Shown: positions 24,814-39,394, numbered from the stretch's first letter. The stretch: DNA of 64,000 nucleotides from Monomorium pharaonis (GCF_013373865.1 NC_050473.1:14578783-14642782); one strand, 5' to 3'. The notes: generated by a model from the letters alone, not told the origin. Numbers and translations: made by a program.

Positions 24814-26935
24814 GGGGGGAAGCAGGAGGAGGTTAAAATCTAATTAGGCTGTCTACGGCCCGATGAGTCGTGCGATAACTCGCAGCTACAAGATAACTCC
24901 GACGGTCTGTTCCTTGGAGCACCGACGCGCGTGCAACGTCGGTCGATTGGCGCAATTCAATTACAAAAGTTACCATCAATTGGGAGCACAATAATTCATT
25001 AAATACGCGCTACTATCACTGTAGTACCAAAGATTATACCTTCCGGAAAGACGGGTTTCGCTGTGTACTTTGAAACTGCAAAATAACCAGATATCGCTGA
25101 AACGCGCTTGTTAAGAAACTGATGCATTGTATATTTTAATACAACCTAACTAAAAAATTAGTTAATATAATTCTATAAAGTGTATCAGATATTTCCTGTG
25201 GGTTATAACTAATAGGAAGCCCATGTGAAATAAAATAATTATTTATTAATAAATTTATTGTTCCGTTATTACATACTACGAGATGGCAAATTTAATTTCA
25301 ATCACTAATTATATTTCTGCAAAAGTAATTTCTGATAAAGCACAATAAGTAATTTAATTACATTGTAGCAGTTTATTTGAAATTCTTGTTTTAAATGTAT
25401 TTTAATTTGATTTAATTGGATGAAGTATATATATTACGTCAACGATACGAAATATCATTTACCCTTAAAAGTTTAATTTGTACCACTTTGTATATATTTT
25501 ACCTTTACGTATATCCCATATTTGCGAGCATTAAGGATGAATAATTTGTATGTAAGTATATTACATGAAAAGTGTGTGTGTTTAAGGAAAGCTTAAAAAT
25601 AGTAATTAAAACTTGCTGTGCACAATATAACAAGCTGCTTATATGCAAAATTAAAAACTATGAAAACAGATGTGTTATTCATTTTGATTGTTTTAACGAT
25701 AAATGTAATAGACTTTGTTCATTAATACTATTTCTATTTTGAAATTGATATTGCTCCACACTAGTCGCGTCAGTTAGGCATTCCTGTAAAGATGGAATGA
25801 GATAATTGTAACACACAACAACGCTAAAAACTTAATTATACTCGCAACGATCCGATTAATTACCCGTCTTTGTTTAGTAGCCGTGTTTGCATTACTTTGG
25901 TGATAACTGAATCATGAAATTGTAAAGGTGGTAGGTTTTGTAACAAGTAGAAAAAAAGAAGAAAAGAGAATACATTTTAATTACTTTAGCTTATTACAGC
26001 TTTATAAAAATTAAAAAACAAATTTTGTATCTGACAATTAAAATAGCTAACAGTGTCTTCAAAACTTACTTTAGACACTATAACTTTTTATATTTTTGTA
26101 ATTAATCTAGAAAATAAATCTATGTCAGTTTCTTCAACTATTAAAAAAATTTGAATTTTTTACCGTTTATTATCACTAACGACCATAAGATTAGATATTT
26201 TCTACTATCAAATTAACTTGAATAAAAATGTCATATTTGTCGAATTTAATCATTGATTCGTTGGCTTTTTACTATAATTTTTTTCTGAATTCAAAACATA
26301 ATTCCATTTATAATTTTATGTGCTGCTGTATACAAATGTTATATTTAAAGAATCAGTATGTAATATCTCAAAATGTGAATGCATGATATATAAAATTGTG
26401 AATAGAATTTTATTCTCATATTGCATTTTCCTGACTGCAGGTCACGAATTATAAATTTTTTAATAATACATCAAAAGCATGAATTTGGTCAGTTTAAATT
26501 AATATATATTTTAATTAATTTACGATATAATTTTAAAAATTAATAAAAGATATAATTTCGAAAACCGTTCTTAATAAAATTTATATTTATTTATAAATGG
26601 TTAAAATAATTGATAAAAATTAAAAAATTAATATTAAAACTCCGTACAGATTAAAACTAGTTTCAAAACAGTCTTCCAATTTTTAATAATATGACAAGAA
26701 TGTATACATATTATTTTTATTATACTTTCTACATAAAATGTACTTTAATTTAAATTCTGTTATATAAACTTTTAACAGAATTAAACGTTAAATTTAACAG
26801 AAATTTTATTAAATTTTAGTAAATTTGGTATATTCGATGCCATTAATACAATTTCAAGTACTTCAAGCTGTTAAAAATAAAATTTAACGACAAGATTAAA
26901 AACAGGCTGCGTACATCCTTCTGCAGTGGAGAATT

Positions 26936-26991
26936 AAATTTACGCGCAACCTAACAAATTGAATTTAATAAATTTACGCGCAACCTAACAA
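26936..26991. repeat. 34-bp tandem duplication
   Basis: The 22-base sequence aaatttacgcgcaacctaac followed by aa starts at 26936 and again at 26970, giving a period of 34. The second copy is near identical, so this is a recent local duplication in AT-rich DNA. No function is apparent. Confidence 0.85.
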
Positions 26992-27159
26992 TTTATTTGG
27001 TTGTCTTTAACAAGCAGTAAACAATTCCTGTAGCAGCTCAATGTATAAATGCGTGTCCAACTTTCGCGTACAATTATATAAATATACATGGTCGTTAGCA
27101 TACACGTAAACTCGCATGTTACACACGTAGCGGACCACATGTTGAACGGAGCAGTGCAT

Positions 27160-27280
27160 TATAAAAGTCAACGCTAGCTGAGAAAGAAGAGACGAGCAAT
27201 TAGCGTTATTAAGCACGCTCGACATCGCTCGTTCCTTCTCTCTGCACGTCCACGTTGTTATCCTTGCTCGCTTGCTGCAG
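27160..27280 (+). promoter_or_regulatory. Candidate TATA promoter with untranslated exon and donor
   Basis: A perfect TATAAAAG at 27160-27167 is followed by about 110 bases of C/T-rich sequence ending at GCAG|GTGAAT (27277-27286), a reasonable splice donor. A transcript starting near 27190 would have a first exon of about 90 bases without a long frame. No initiator motif stands out. This could be an alternative promoter or chance. Confidence 0.2.
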
Positions 27281-27289
27281 GTGAATGTG

Positions 27290-30200
27290 CCGCGTATCCT
27301 TGCATTTTTTCCCCTGTTTTTACCCGGAGGTTTGCTATTGCGATATAATGTTGCGCCTCATTTCTCCTGCCCGGTATACCTGAGAAACAATTTTCTCTGT
27401 TTTGGTGTGCAGTTCATTGCGTTTGCATATTCGTATTCACTAAGATTAGCGTGCAGAAATAATCAAAAGAATACATACTTATATCGAGTATCTTGATTTG
27501 AAACAGTTAAGTTAACAACTTCTTTAAAACAATTAGGCGTGCATAGCACATATGTGTAAAAAATTTAAAATACCCTTCTAAGAGCAATATATTTTGTGCA
27601 ACATATGAAAAGCACGATATGATTTGTCGCTGATTTGTCTGACAAAACGTTTCCGATATCGTGCTCGATGATCGATTTGGTAAAGTATTGAATATTACTT
27701 CTTGTCGAGGCGAAATGTGACAATATCGAACACGCTGCACGTTTAAACGCATCAGTCTCTTCTCTGACGAATAAAACCTATAAATAATAAAATATAAACC
27801 AAATCGCGAGGATATCGGGATAACGCTCTGGCGTCCCGTAAGCCGTGAAAAGAAATATTGCTCTTAGCGCAGCGAGACCAGAAATATAAATTAAAAATAG
27901 CAGCAGTAATATAAACGGGATTTCAAGAATATCCGGATAATCGGATTACTCAATGGATTTATATCACTGTCATTATTGTGTCCTGGGAAAACTGATAAAA
28001 AAAACACTAATATCTAATCTGACGTATTTGACAATGTATCGACGTTACTAATAATGGAATCTTCTTTAGAAAAGAAAAAACTGAATAAAGTTGCAGAAAG
28101 TACAAAAGTACAAAAATATGTCGCATAACTCTTGCATCAAAGTACTGAATTAATAAATAATTTTTTTTTTTCTTTTAATAAGAATTGCAAATTTCGCCAC
28201 AGGAAAGTTAGTCCGTTACACTGCAATAACACCAAAAATCTCGACTTTCAAAATTAAATGTGCATATGGGTATTTGTGTGCTGACCCGATTCCTTGTATG
28301 CCGTGGCAATTCCGCGCCGACGTTGAAACACGCGGTATTTGCATTTGACAGCGCGCTGAAGAGCCGCCACGAGGTCGGTTCAAGCTTAATCCAGGTCGGA
28401 CTAAGAGGATTATTGCGAAAATGTTTCAATTGTGGCGTTGCCCAATGTAACGAGGTTTATAATGTTCACACATCATGGATATAGTTTAGTTCTACATCGA
28501 CATATTACTACTGTTTGTTGCGAAAAGTTTTTAAGTTCTCTCTCTTTCTGTTTCTATAGTTCAAACATTAGAACGTTATCTCGATTTCTTCGTGATTTAG
28601 TTATATTATATTACTTATGTAAGTTTCTCTCTCTCTCTCTCTCTCATAAGATATTTATTATCAGTTTTATTTTTTATTGGAGAACAGAACGCGTTCAAAT
28701 ATTTAGTGCTTACCATTGTCAAATTTTAACGTAATTAGAAACATTTAATTTAATAAATGCTTATTATGATTTCTATTTAATTAAAAATTTGTTATTCAAA
28801 ATGCAGATTGAAATATATGTATAAGTACATGATTTATTAATATATCGAAAGTTATGAAGATAATTTAATGAAAATTTCACAATTTTGCGTATACACAGAT
28901 AATGGCAGAATATCCTTATTGAGCGCACAGTTGCTTCGTGTAATTAGCTTTTCAATATTAACAGTATGGCTTTAGAGAATGAGTATTGCCTATAGCGCGA
29001 CATCGCTAATTAACATAAACACGGACCAATCTCCACGGACTTCATTGAGTGGCAAGGGCTACTTCGAGTTTCAAACGAAGAACGGTTATGTATGAGATGT
29101 AAAGGTCGTGTTTGAGTTTGCCATTTGCGTACACAACGAAGACCAATAACGTTGTTTATACATCGGACTGTACGAAATGTACATCCGTTACAGACCTGGC
29201 ATATGAATGGAAATGGACGCAGGTTGCATTCTATAGATTGGCAATTACTTTCAGAAACGTATATCTTTCTGTATGCTACCAAACGTGTTACAGCTATTAA
29301 AGCAGAGCTTAAAAAATTGTTTGTAAACTATTTACCACGTTACCATATTTGCGTTTTAAGTATTTTTCTCTGATGAAACTAATCGAGCTCTGCTGCAGTT
29401 TAATGAGAACGTTATCAGTTGGGATACAAAGTAGGATTTACACAGTACGTCGACGAAACCTTTGATTCGAATAACTGTTACGAGATCTCACTTGCACCAA
29501 ACACGTTAGAGTGTAGGACAGAAATGTGTAACAGTTACATGCTATTACCCTTAGGGCTTGTTAGAAAATGTGTAGTAGTTTACTGACAATGCTGATCCAC
29601 TACGGGGCGCGGAAAATTTGCAATAGTTATAGTTAGACAGGCTATAAACACCACGACGTTTTCGAAACGTCTGTTTCAGTTTCACCGATCTATCAGGGAA
29701 TATTGCACCACCTACAAAGTCTTGGTTGCTTGTTCGTACCGTACAGATAAACTAAATCAATTCACTATAGTACGATGTTGTTGTTTGTATCTTCTCTAAT
29801 TAATTATTTGTATTGATTGCAAACTTATATCTATGTGTGATGCATCGATGATAACAACAAATTGATTATTCAAACACACTAATGCATTAATGGAGAATAT
29901 TAATGTTACAGTTATTAGAGAATATTAATGCTAAATGGTACTGTCGTCATGGTATTAATTTTGAAACAGTATTCTTTAGTAGAAATATTTTTATTCAAAT
30001 TATTTTCATGATATTTTAATAATAATGTAATCTGGAATTTAATCTACTTCACTCGCAATATTTCTTTTACTTTCAAAAATATGCGATAGTAAGTAAAATC
30101 GTGAGGTTTAATATTTTTTAATTTAAATCTTTATACAGAATACAGAAGAGTTTCTATAAAAAATTTGATAAAATTCGAATCACGAAATAAAGAGTTTCAA

Positions 30201-33200
30201 TTGATATATTTTTTAAAGAAAAATCTGTGAGCTCTTCTTGTTAACAATTCACAATATATGGATTCACGGAGTATAGCGATTCAATATGGAAGAAATTGAT
30301 GGAAAAAGAGCATTCCCACTGGAGAACTTGATCGCGTATGAAACGCGCCGATTTTAGCCTCCAGGCAATCCACTTGTATGCGCATTGCTGCCCAAACGTG
30401 CCGTTGTATTTCGTGAAGTTCAAAATTTTCTCTCGACATGTACTATCGATCGAAGGGAAATATATGTTTTTATTTAAAAAAAAAAAGAATTTCAATCAAA
30501 AATTTCAAGTATTTATGCGTATTTTTAATATTGCTGAAAAGATGTTTGTGCTTTATTTGAAAAAATTGTAGTAAAGCATTATTCATTTTACTTGATGCTA
30601 AGCGAATTTCTGTTCAAGCCAAATTTTAATTCATATTTTAACATTAAAATAATAACTACTGATATTTAGCGTCGTGAATAAAATATTTAGAGAGTGATAC
30701 AAGGATATTCTATCGTAAAGTTTCGCATGCAATTAATCTTCCTGCTATCTCCTACCGTTCACTTCTCTCCGACGCATTTCCAAAATTACGTCTGTTCTTT
30801 TCACACGATGGAAGATCAACGAGGTACGATGTCCGACCTAAACCCACGCAAGACACGGGTCAACGAAATAACATTCTCGGAGTCTCGCAAAGTTCTATAA
30901 TTATTTTCTTCGTGTTGTGGATGATCTCTAAGTGATTAATACTTCTGATCTCTGATGCAAGCTCCGCGAAAAGTACGTCTATAAATAATAGAGAAAACAG
31001 ATTGCTCACGTCATCTGCCTGCTCGGATCCTACACGTAAAATTGAAATAACAATGCCGTATCTGAAAGAGGTCAGTATCATATGATATGGCCACGAAACA
31101 AGGAGCACAAGGGCGAGAGAAAATAAAATACCAAGGGGGTTGCCAAGTGCGCGATGAAGCGTGTCACAAATTCGCCGTTGGATGGGCAAATTTGCCATGA
31201 TATGGTTAAAAAGTAGGTTGCAGATAGAATACTACAATATCGTAGATCCGTCACGTATGATCCACGTAATATAGCTGGCTAATAGCTGACCGAGTTACTT
31301 ACTCGCAAACAAATTAAGATCATTTGTTACAATACCTTGTATTATCTCTCATAATAGAAGGCAAAAATAAAAATAATTCAAACATTATTCAGCAATGATT
31401 TTTTACTCTCTGTATGAGAGTAATAGAATTTACCCTCTGTATGAAGTTTGTAAAGAAAAAATTTATCACAACTTTTAGAGCTAGATAGAAGATGTAATTT
31501 ATTTTATAATATTTGTTATAAGTGTTGTCTATTTTTTTTATATATTTACTATTTAAAAAATAACGTACGACTAATGCTTAATTTAATTAGATCAATTTGC
31601 AATTGAGATGTTAATGATAAATAAATGACAAATTATACAAGTTACTGCTACTACCTTTGTTACTTTATACAGTTAGAATACACGTGGTACAATATAACGT
31701 TATCGACAGCGTTAGGTTGTCGAGAAATTCGATTTGCCAGTGGCGAGGATAGTCATGGTGTACCATGTTATTGAACTAATTGCTTTAGGATCACGATGTA
31801 ACAGCTGCTAGGTAACGTATGCATCGAAATTTGCCTATTATCTGTAAGTCTACTGAACTTTGTCTCTCAATTAAATGCAAAATATATGCGACGGACGAAA
31901 TTTGTTCCATAGTTATTTTCCAAATTCGCAAAAAGTTTTAATTGCCCCTATTTACTAGCAACTAATGGAAAGAGAAGACATTACATATACTCGAAATTTC
32001 TATTCAAGTGAAAAATACAAACAGGATACAAATGAGATAAAAAAGCAAGCGTATGTTCAACATTTTTTTTCTTTTTTTTTTAAACTCAACTATGATTCCT
32101 ATATATACAATTATTAAAACGTAATTATAAATTTTATTTATTATAAAAATTGATGCATCTATAATAAAACAAGACAGAAATGTGTTAATTGCTAACCAAC
32201 AAGTGCGACGTCACTTTGTCGGCTCAGATTACGGTTCTCGTTGATATTTTTTTAACGACACTCTCAATCGATCGACGCGTCTGTAATATGCAGAATGACC
32301 AATAAATCGATGCCGTATATCGTAACGGATTATAGCTCGAACGTACGGCGCATTGTACGTTTGATTTAATTACCAGCTGCATGATCACCGGGGCCTGCTT
32401 CGCATATCGTCGAATTTCGGCCAATACCACCTGTCTCTACTCGTGGACACGCGCACGCAATTCCCCTCGGTTTTATTTCTATTTTTACGGTCGGGCTGGT
32501 ATCGAAATATTCTCTCGCTCTCGTCCGCATCCTATGTGTCTCTGCACCGCACAACAAGTCCCCCGTTTTCTCGGCAGCTCGTCTCCCCAACAGCGACAAC
32601 ACGATGGGTGGAAAAGAGGAAGGAAAAAAAAAATTAAATCAAACGTATTTCGGCCGGTCAGATAAAAAGTTTCGAAATAACGAAGAGTCGACACTCTAAT
32701 TCTTCCATTACAATGACCGTCGATCGTAACGTTCGCCCGTTCTTGTTTTCGGGAATTTTCAACGTAGCACGTGATGAACGAAAGGGAGAGGAACTTTTCG
32801 TTAAATGTGTTTTTGTTCAGACGTCATCGTGACAGGAAGAAACAAAGAGCGGAAGGGTCGAAGAGGACCAATGTAATTTGTCCAATGTAATTCGCGGACA
32901 CTATAACATGTGTAGTGCATCTCCAGTTTTGTTTAATTTCACGGTATTGTTACCAAATTATTTCTAGATGGTGGCATTGTTTCACGATATTGATGAATGT
33001 GTCAAAAAACTTTTCAACTATTGCGAATAACTTGTTTTTTTTCTGTCGAACTATGTTGATCCGTAAAATATAAAATATTTAAATCAATACAATATTTAAT
33101 GCACAAAATAATTAAGATTTTAACAAATATTTGAATGCAAAAATTATTTACAAAATCTTATTTTTCAAATATAAATGTTCACAAAAAATATAGTTAAATC

Positions 33201-33430
33201 TGTTTTTTATATAAATATAAATCTTATGATATTAAAATGAATCTATTAGTATTTAAAATGTCTTTCAATCAAATACTGATAAAAATTATATTAAAAAATT
33301 AATAAATATTGTATCATAATGCAAAAAGTGGTGAAAAAATGATGATAACTCTCGCAAGAATAAATTATTGCTTTCGCACAAATATGTATAAATTACAAAT
33401 ATAAAAATAAATAAATAACGAATTACTCAA
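27290..33430. other. Non-coding stretch, 27.3-33.4 kb
   Basis: AT-rich with scattered GC-moderate patches (29.0-29.3, 30.7-31.2, 32.2-32.9 kb). No frame shows a recognised domain, signal peptide with donor, or matching splice sites. A (TC)10 run lies at 28626-28645. Confidence 0.5.
28626..28645. repeat. (TC)10 microsatellite
   Basis: Short perfect TC run that yields a Leu-Ser repeat in the overlapping open frame at 28432-28734. Confidence 0.9.
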
Positions 33431-33432
33431 TG

Positions 33433-33646
33433 CACTGAGAAAAAAATGTTAATTTGACTAAATTGTTCAACTTGATTAAATTTCTTTAGTTCAAGTATTT
33501 ATGCATTTAATTTAAATACATAAAACACTTGAACTTCAATTTAACTATTTATATATTTGACTAAAATACATGAATAGTTGAATTAAAGAAATTTAATTTA
33601 ATCAAGTTGAAAAATTTAGTCAAATTAGCAACTTTTTTTCTCAGTG
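33433..33646. mobile_element. Foldback MITE, 214 bp, CACTGAGAAAAAAA termini
   Basis: The two ends are near-perfect inverted repeats: the element begins CACTGAGAAAAAAA and ends TTTTTTTCTCAGTG. The arms (about 33433-33489 and 33583-33646) match over roughly 57-64 bases with a few mismatches and small gaps. Between them lie two further inverted repeats (33490-33533 and 33535-33582), so a single strand would fold into a long stem with two internal hairpins. Both flanks carry TG, a possible 2-bp target duplication. There is no coding capacity, so this is a non-autonomous DNA element. The ends being so well paired suggests a fairly young insertion. Confidence 0.9.
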
Positions 33647-33895
33647 TGGGTATTCACCTGATGTCTCCCAGATCTCTGCTTCCTCTCAGATTCCTTCATT
33701 GTGTTTGCACAACACACTCGCGAAATACGATTAATTCCAATCGCGCAGTACTTTATACATTACACTCCCGAAATTAACCGCACACGATACGTACTTCATT
33801 ATGTCGCGACAAAAGAGCGAAAAAGAAAAAAAAAGCGATTGAACGAAGCTACTACTCGCAATATCTCGTAAATTGGCACAACTGCACGTACGAAA

Positions 33896-33923
33896 TTAAT
33901 ACGGCATTACAATGCCGTATTAA
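33896..33923. repeat. 28-nt near-perfect palindrome
   Basis: TTAATACGGCATT and its exact reverse complement are separated by only two bases (AC). Each 13-base arm is perfect. It could be a dimeric protein-binding site or a trace of a mobile element end. Confidence 0.85.
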
Positions 33924-36900
33924 GAACTAAATCGTCCTCTGCTCACGGTGTTCTTGTAAACAAGCAAAAAAGTGCAAGTGGCGTCGTCCATTTCCCAACA
34001 CCATGTTATAGAATGCGAATAAACTCGAGCCAAAGGGTAATTAAAACATGTATCGTTCGAGAATACACAACGGGAATTCAATACTGTTTAAACGTAATGC
34101 ATTTTAAATGCATAAATCTCGTGAAATACATGCATTATTAATAAACAGTCAATATATCACGGCTTCCCGTTCTTGAATCATTCGATCGGACAGTTTGCGT
34201 ATTATTGCACGTTTTTAATTCGAGCATAATACGTAGAAATTAGATTTGCATCGGTGAAAATTTTGAAAAAATAATACAAATAAATTTTTAAAAATTAAAT
34301 AAATTATTATCATCATAGATACTGTTGGGGAAAAAATAATTTAGCATATTTATATTTGCGTTTATCTATATTTATGTCTATTTGCTTCGATTCCTATTTC
34401 CTGCTAAAATATACTTGAGAAAAGCCATTTCCACGATAGATCTAATGAGTTGTTTATCGTGAGCGTTAATGTGTGGAAAACGATTGCATTCGGCGCCTCT
34501 GTAGCACTTGCCTCGCCAGTGTCTCAAAGAATAATAGTACAAGGAGCGGTTCGTATCGCTGCCTGCCGGCTTGAGTCTCGCGACATAAACAGAGCGTCTG
34601 TCTAAACACAACGGTATATCTATGCTACGGTACATCACATGCTAAGATAAATTTACGACGAATATTTTCATGTTCTTAGATTTTTAATTGAGTATCAATA
34701 AAAACAGTCGGCAGCTTTCTATTTTTTCCCAGTGATAGCAGATCTGGCGATTTGTGCCGAATCACCCCGCGCCCTCTTAACTCGCAAAAACAAGAGAGTG
34801 GTTTACGTTCGCGTCGCGTGAAAATTTTAAAACACGGGGAATACAATGAAATCCAAACATCGAAACGATTTGCGCCCGGGAGTATCGCGTGATAAAATAA
34901 TAATCTATAACTTTTACTTTCTATCGCTTCGATACTTAACAACTGAACAAATCGCGAGAGACGCTTCAAGAAAGATATAAATTATTTTACACAATATCAA
35001 GTAAGAATTCGTAAAGAGAAAGATCGATGTAAAGATAAAAAAGTGACCTTTTTTATTTCTTTTGAATTTAACATGGCACGTAATTCATGTAATTCAGACG
35101 GTTGCCAGATTTATATATATTCAGCTCGTATTGAATTGATTTCAGCGCCGTCCCGTCTACTTTCCCATGTACTTTACAGGCGATTAACTCGGTTAATTAC
35201 AGGTAATTATCCCTTAAAATCGTACCTCCGTCGCTCGCATAAATTTATCCTTTAATCCAGCGTGGATTATAATGGCTCGGTCTATCGTCGTCGGACTAGT
35301 CCCTCAAAAATTTTACTCGATTACTCGATTAATTGTCCTGTCAATGGTTCGTAACCCGAATAAGGTTTTTTCTTCGATTTACTGCATACCTGCCGCATAT
35401 TAAATTGACTTAACGCTACAACTCTCTCCGTAAAATTCCTTTTAAAGCTTTGCGTTTACGTTAAATAAAGCATAATAAATTTCACTATCACATCAGAGAT
35501 ATTTCCTGGAATTTATGGTAAATGAAAATTACGTGGTTTATGATAACGAGTTATACATTTAATTTAATATGTCATGGCATGACCAAGCTTTAAACAGACG
35601 TCGTTTTCGGACGAAAGAACACCTTTTTAAAACAAATCACAAAATTTAAATTAATAAACAATCTGTTTTTCTTCGTATTGTGTACTGGAATGAATTATAT
35701 CTAACGGTTTACGTTACATATACAAAATATTGTTTGATCAAGCATAATAAGATATTAAAATTTTAATATATTTTAATTGAATTAATTATAAATATTATCA
35801 AGTCACTATCATCTATGGATTGCCATTGTCAAGTATATAATACCTTGGAATGAGGTGAAATCGTGAGTAATCCTAAAGTGGATGACTTTAGAGATATTTT
35901 AGATATGTACATACGAGAATTATTTCTACCGAAAATAATACACAGACAAGATGTGTGCATTCAATATAGCGATATATAAGAATTTCAATTTCCATTCTGC
36001 GCGATACTTTGCGTCTGCATTCTCCTCACGATGCCGTATCGTCTCTCAATAAACGTAACAAAACGTGCTCAACGTCGACAGATGCGAATGTCCCTTCAGT
36101 CATGAGTTTGCCGGCTAGCTAGTTGCAATTACGCGCAATGTAGTACAGGTTACAAGCACGTTGAAAAACCACATAAACTCGTGCCGGGTTTTTCGACGAT
36201 GAATGAGATTTAACAAGATCCCCCGCGAATAGAAACACCGCAAAAGGAAAAAAAGGAAGCGCATGTATTAAATACTGTCGCGAGTCTGTGCACGTATTCC
36301 TAAAAATTTCATATCTTCTGTATACCAGCGGATGGATATTGGATACCATAAATATTACGTGGTAGATACGTTAGATAGAATCATATTGTTCATGTCGAGC
36401 AGTAATTACAATTCCTCTGAAGCAAGCAAAAGAAAATTCCCAACTGAAATTTGAAATGGAACGGCAAAAACAAATTTAAAATATGTCAAAATTGCGAGAT
36501 GTCGTGTCAAGACTTTTGCTCAAAGATAGAAACTACCTCGAATAAATTATCGCGCACAATCATGAGATGCTGTATAATAACATTTATGTCAAAAAGGCTT
36601 GGATAGCTTGCGTGTTACACAGCTATTAAAGTCTACATTTTATTCCATTTTTATCGCGTTGATCGAACTTAAGATAATATCGCGCAATATTGAATTCGTA
36701 ATAGTGTAATTTAATACGACGGAAATATGGGGTATATGTATGTGTGAACGTACAAAGAACCTCTATTTTAATTAGCCAAGCTAAATTTCGAGGAAAACAG
36801 GAGGAAGACTGCAGTTGCAGTATAGCTATTGGAAAATATCCGTTGAATATGTTGATTCGCTTATTCGTCCAATCGTCGTAAATACACATTGCGCATGTGA

Positions 36901-39394
36901 ATGCGAGCTTGTGGTTTGCAAAGTAATACGCAAAAATATTGACGCTTCCCTGCAACGAAGAGCGAGTACCAATATTTTTGCCACATTATTTTTTCAAAGG
37001 GCATATTTGAGTTCGCGACTGGAAATGTTGATTGACGTTTGTCGCACGTTCTAAGGGAGAAAATAAATAACGCATCGTACGCTCTACCGTCGACCTGGTG
37101 CGCAAAATTGTCGTCGGTACAAGAATGAAAATGTTATCTTTTACCAAGGGATATATGGAGCACAATCTGATGTATGCTCCCCCAATTCCCAGTCCATCCC
37201 TGCTCGGAGCGCGGCCTCTTTGTGATCGTACGTGTATGTGTTTCCCCCATTCCCTCATCCCCTTCACGACCCTTTCCCGCTCGCCATTTATAGTGATTGC
37301 TTGATTTATTGTATTACGCCTACACACAGCATATTGAATCGTAGCGGTCGACTGCTACGAATTTTCAACTATAGGAATTCGATTGTATATGGATTATAGA
37401 ATAAAAAATTGTAAGGAAGTATGCGTATTATATTTTGAGAGGAATATATAAATTTAAACGCACACTGTATACGCATTAATTTACGAGTGCTATATAATAT
37501 TATGGAAACCGATAAATCTATCAAAAATAATAGCATGAATAATTCCCGTGTGTTTATATCTATTTAATGCAGTTTAGATATTTTAAGTAAGTTCGTTCAG
37601 TGATTAAACCAAAATATTAACAAGCACGCGTCATATCCTCGAAAATTCATGATACATTTTCTAAAAGCATATGTGAGTCCAAATAAACGAGCATTAGAGT
37701 ATACGTGCATATGTATAAATCACACGGACGTATTATACGTGAGTAAATAATTAAGTATTCATTCGCTTTAACTGATTGATCAAAGCATTTGCATAATTTA
37801 ATTACGTTAATATAATTACTAACTGCTATCAGTAATCGAGATTACGATCGCTTTTATTAATTTTGTACGGCGACCATACCGCGCGACATTGCACTGAAAC
37901 GATATTATACCGTCGCCGAAATGAGTAAAATCGATTTATCGCGATTTTCATTCCGTGCCGATTAAATATTTCAACGCGCCGAATAAACCGCATGCTAGGG
38001 GGTCGCGCGTGTAATTTACTCTAATTCATTAGAGTAAAACCAATGGTACCGACGCGTGTACTACATTGGGAAGCGCCGCGAGAGTGTCGGTGTTTCGGTT
38101 TAATCAGTCGCTGCAGTCATTTTGTCGAGAATTCGTGTATATACCCGAGACCGCCATAAATCCTTGAACATCGATGTCACGTACGAGTCGCGCGAGTTCT
38201 AATAAGAACTCTCGCCAAGCAGCAGCGCGTTCGTAATTTTTGGAAACGCGGTGGACTTGATCTCCGTTTGGAAACTACATCACGTATCTTGCCAAGTGAC
38301 GCTTCAAATATTGTGCATTCCGCTTCTGTAAAATATATACTTACATATTGGTTTCAAGGATTTATTCGAAAATCTCTTCGCACAGAACATATACTTCTAC
38401 CTTAACGTAGAATAAGAACAATTTTGGTTAAGTAGAATTAAATCTATTGATAAATTTAGAAAATATTAGAAGAACCAAAATTAAATACATACAACTGCAT
38501 AATTAATTTTTATTTTACTAGTCGTGATTTTTCCAACACTCTCATTTAAAGTGTGTATATATATATATATCTTCATTATGAATACCATGACATACTTTTT
38601 ATTACATTTATATTGTTTAACTTGAAAAGACTCGTAGGGAATAACGTTGAGTCTCACCATTTTCGAAGCTTTATGGTATTGTGGACTTCAGTTTTATAGC
38701 AGCCTTTCAATAGCACTGGCATTACCGATTCAAATTGTGTCCCGCGTTTACGAGCCATTTTCACACGGCGTTGTTTTACCGTTTCCCATAGCCCATCTCA
38801 CCAACGCTACTGCGCGGTTTCATAGGAAGTTGCTACGTGCAGAAAACTGTTTAAATGGAAAAATACCGCCCTGATTTTAACGACTGAAGTTCACTGTTGT
38901 TTTTGAATCGGGTGCGTATCTCTTAAGTTATATTAAAATTTTTTAATGAAACATGCAGAGACCATAGCATAAAAACTTGTAAACATGTATTGAAGCATTG
39001 TATATTAAAAATTGTTTTTTATTAGATATCGATGATTTCTATGCTTCCCTAAAAGAAGAAAGAGATAAATGAGAAGAAATGTATTATCCACACGTATATA
39101 CAACGTATTATCCCACACTGTATATGTTGAAATATTATTTTTCTTCCCATGTTCCTATTTTATAAAACAAAACCGAGAATTTATTATAAGAATGTAATGA
39201 TAGTATATTTTTGTAAAATAAGATTTTATTATATCATGAGCAAAAATCAAATTTTATAATATTTTGCAACTCTAGCATATAATATATTGCATTATTAAAC
39301 TTGACAATTTTAATTTGTGCGTTTCAAACATCAATGTTATTTCCTTATTATTTGCCCATTGCAATTAAATAATTAATAATATATAAACAGTAAA

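Larger units (their letters stand above)
15910..27150. other. Long non-coding stretch, 15.9-27.2 kb
   Basis: No supported protein gene. Microsatellites occur at 17186-17243 and 24781-24813, and a 34-bp tandem duplication at 26936-26991. A short perfect inverted repeat (CCGGGAGTCTCCCGG) lies at 18304-18318 and an isolated donor-like CTAAG|GTAAGA at 18645. Open frames are short and without domain. The segments 17.8-18.3 kb and 21.75-22.1 kb are mildly GC-enriched; no paired splice sites or family motifs were found in them. Confidence 0.5.
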
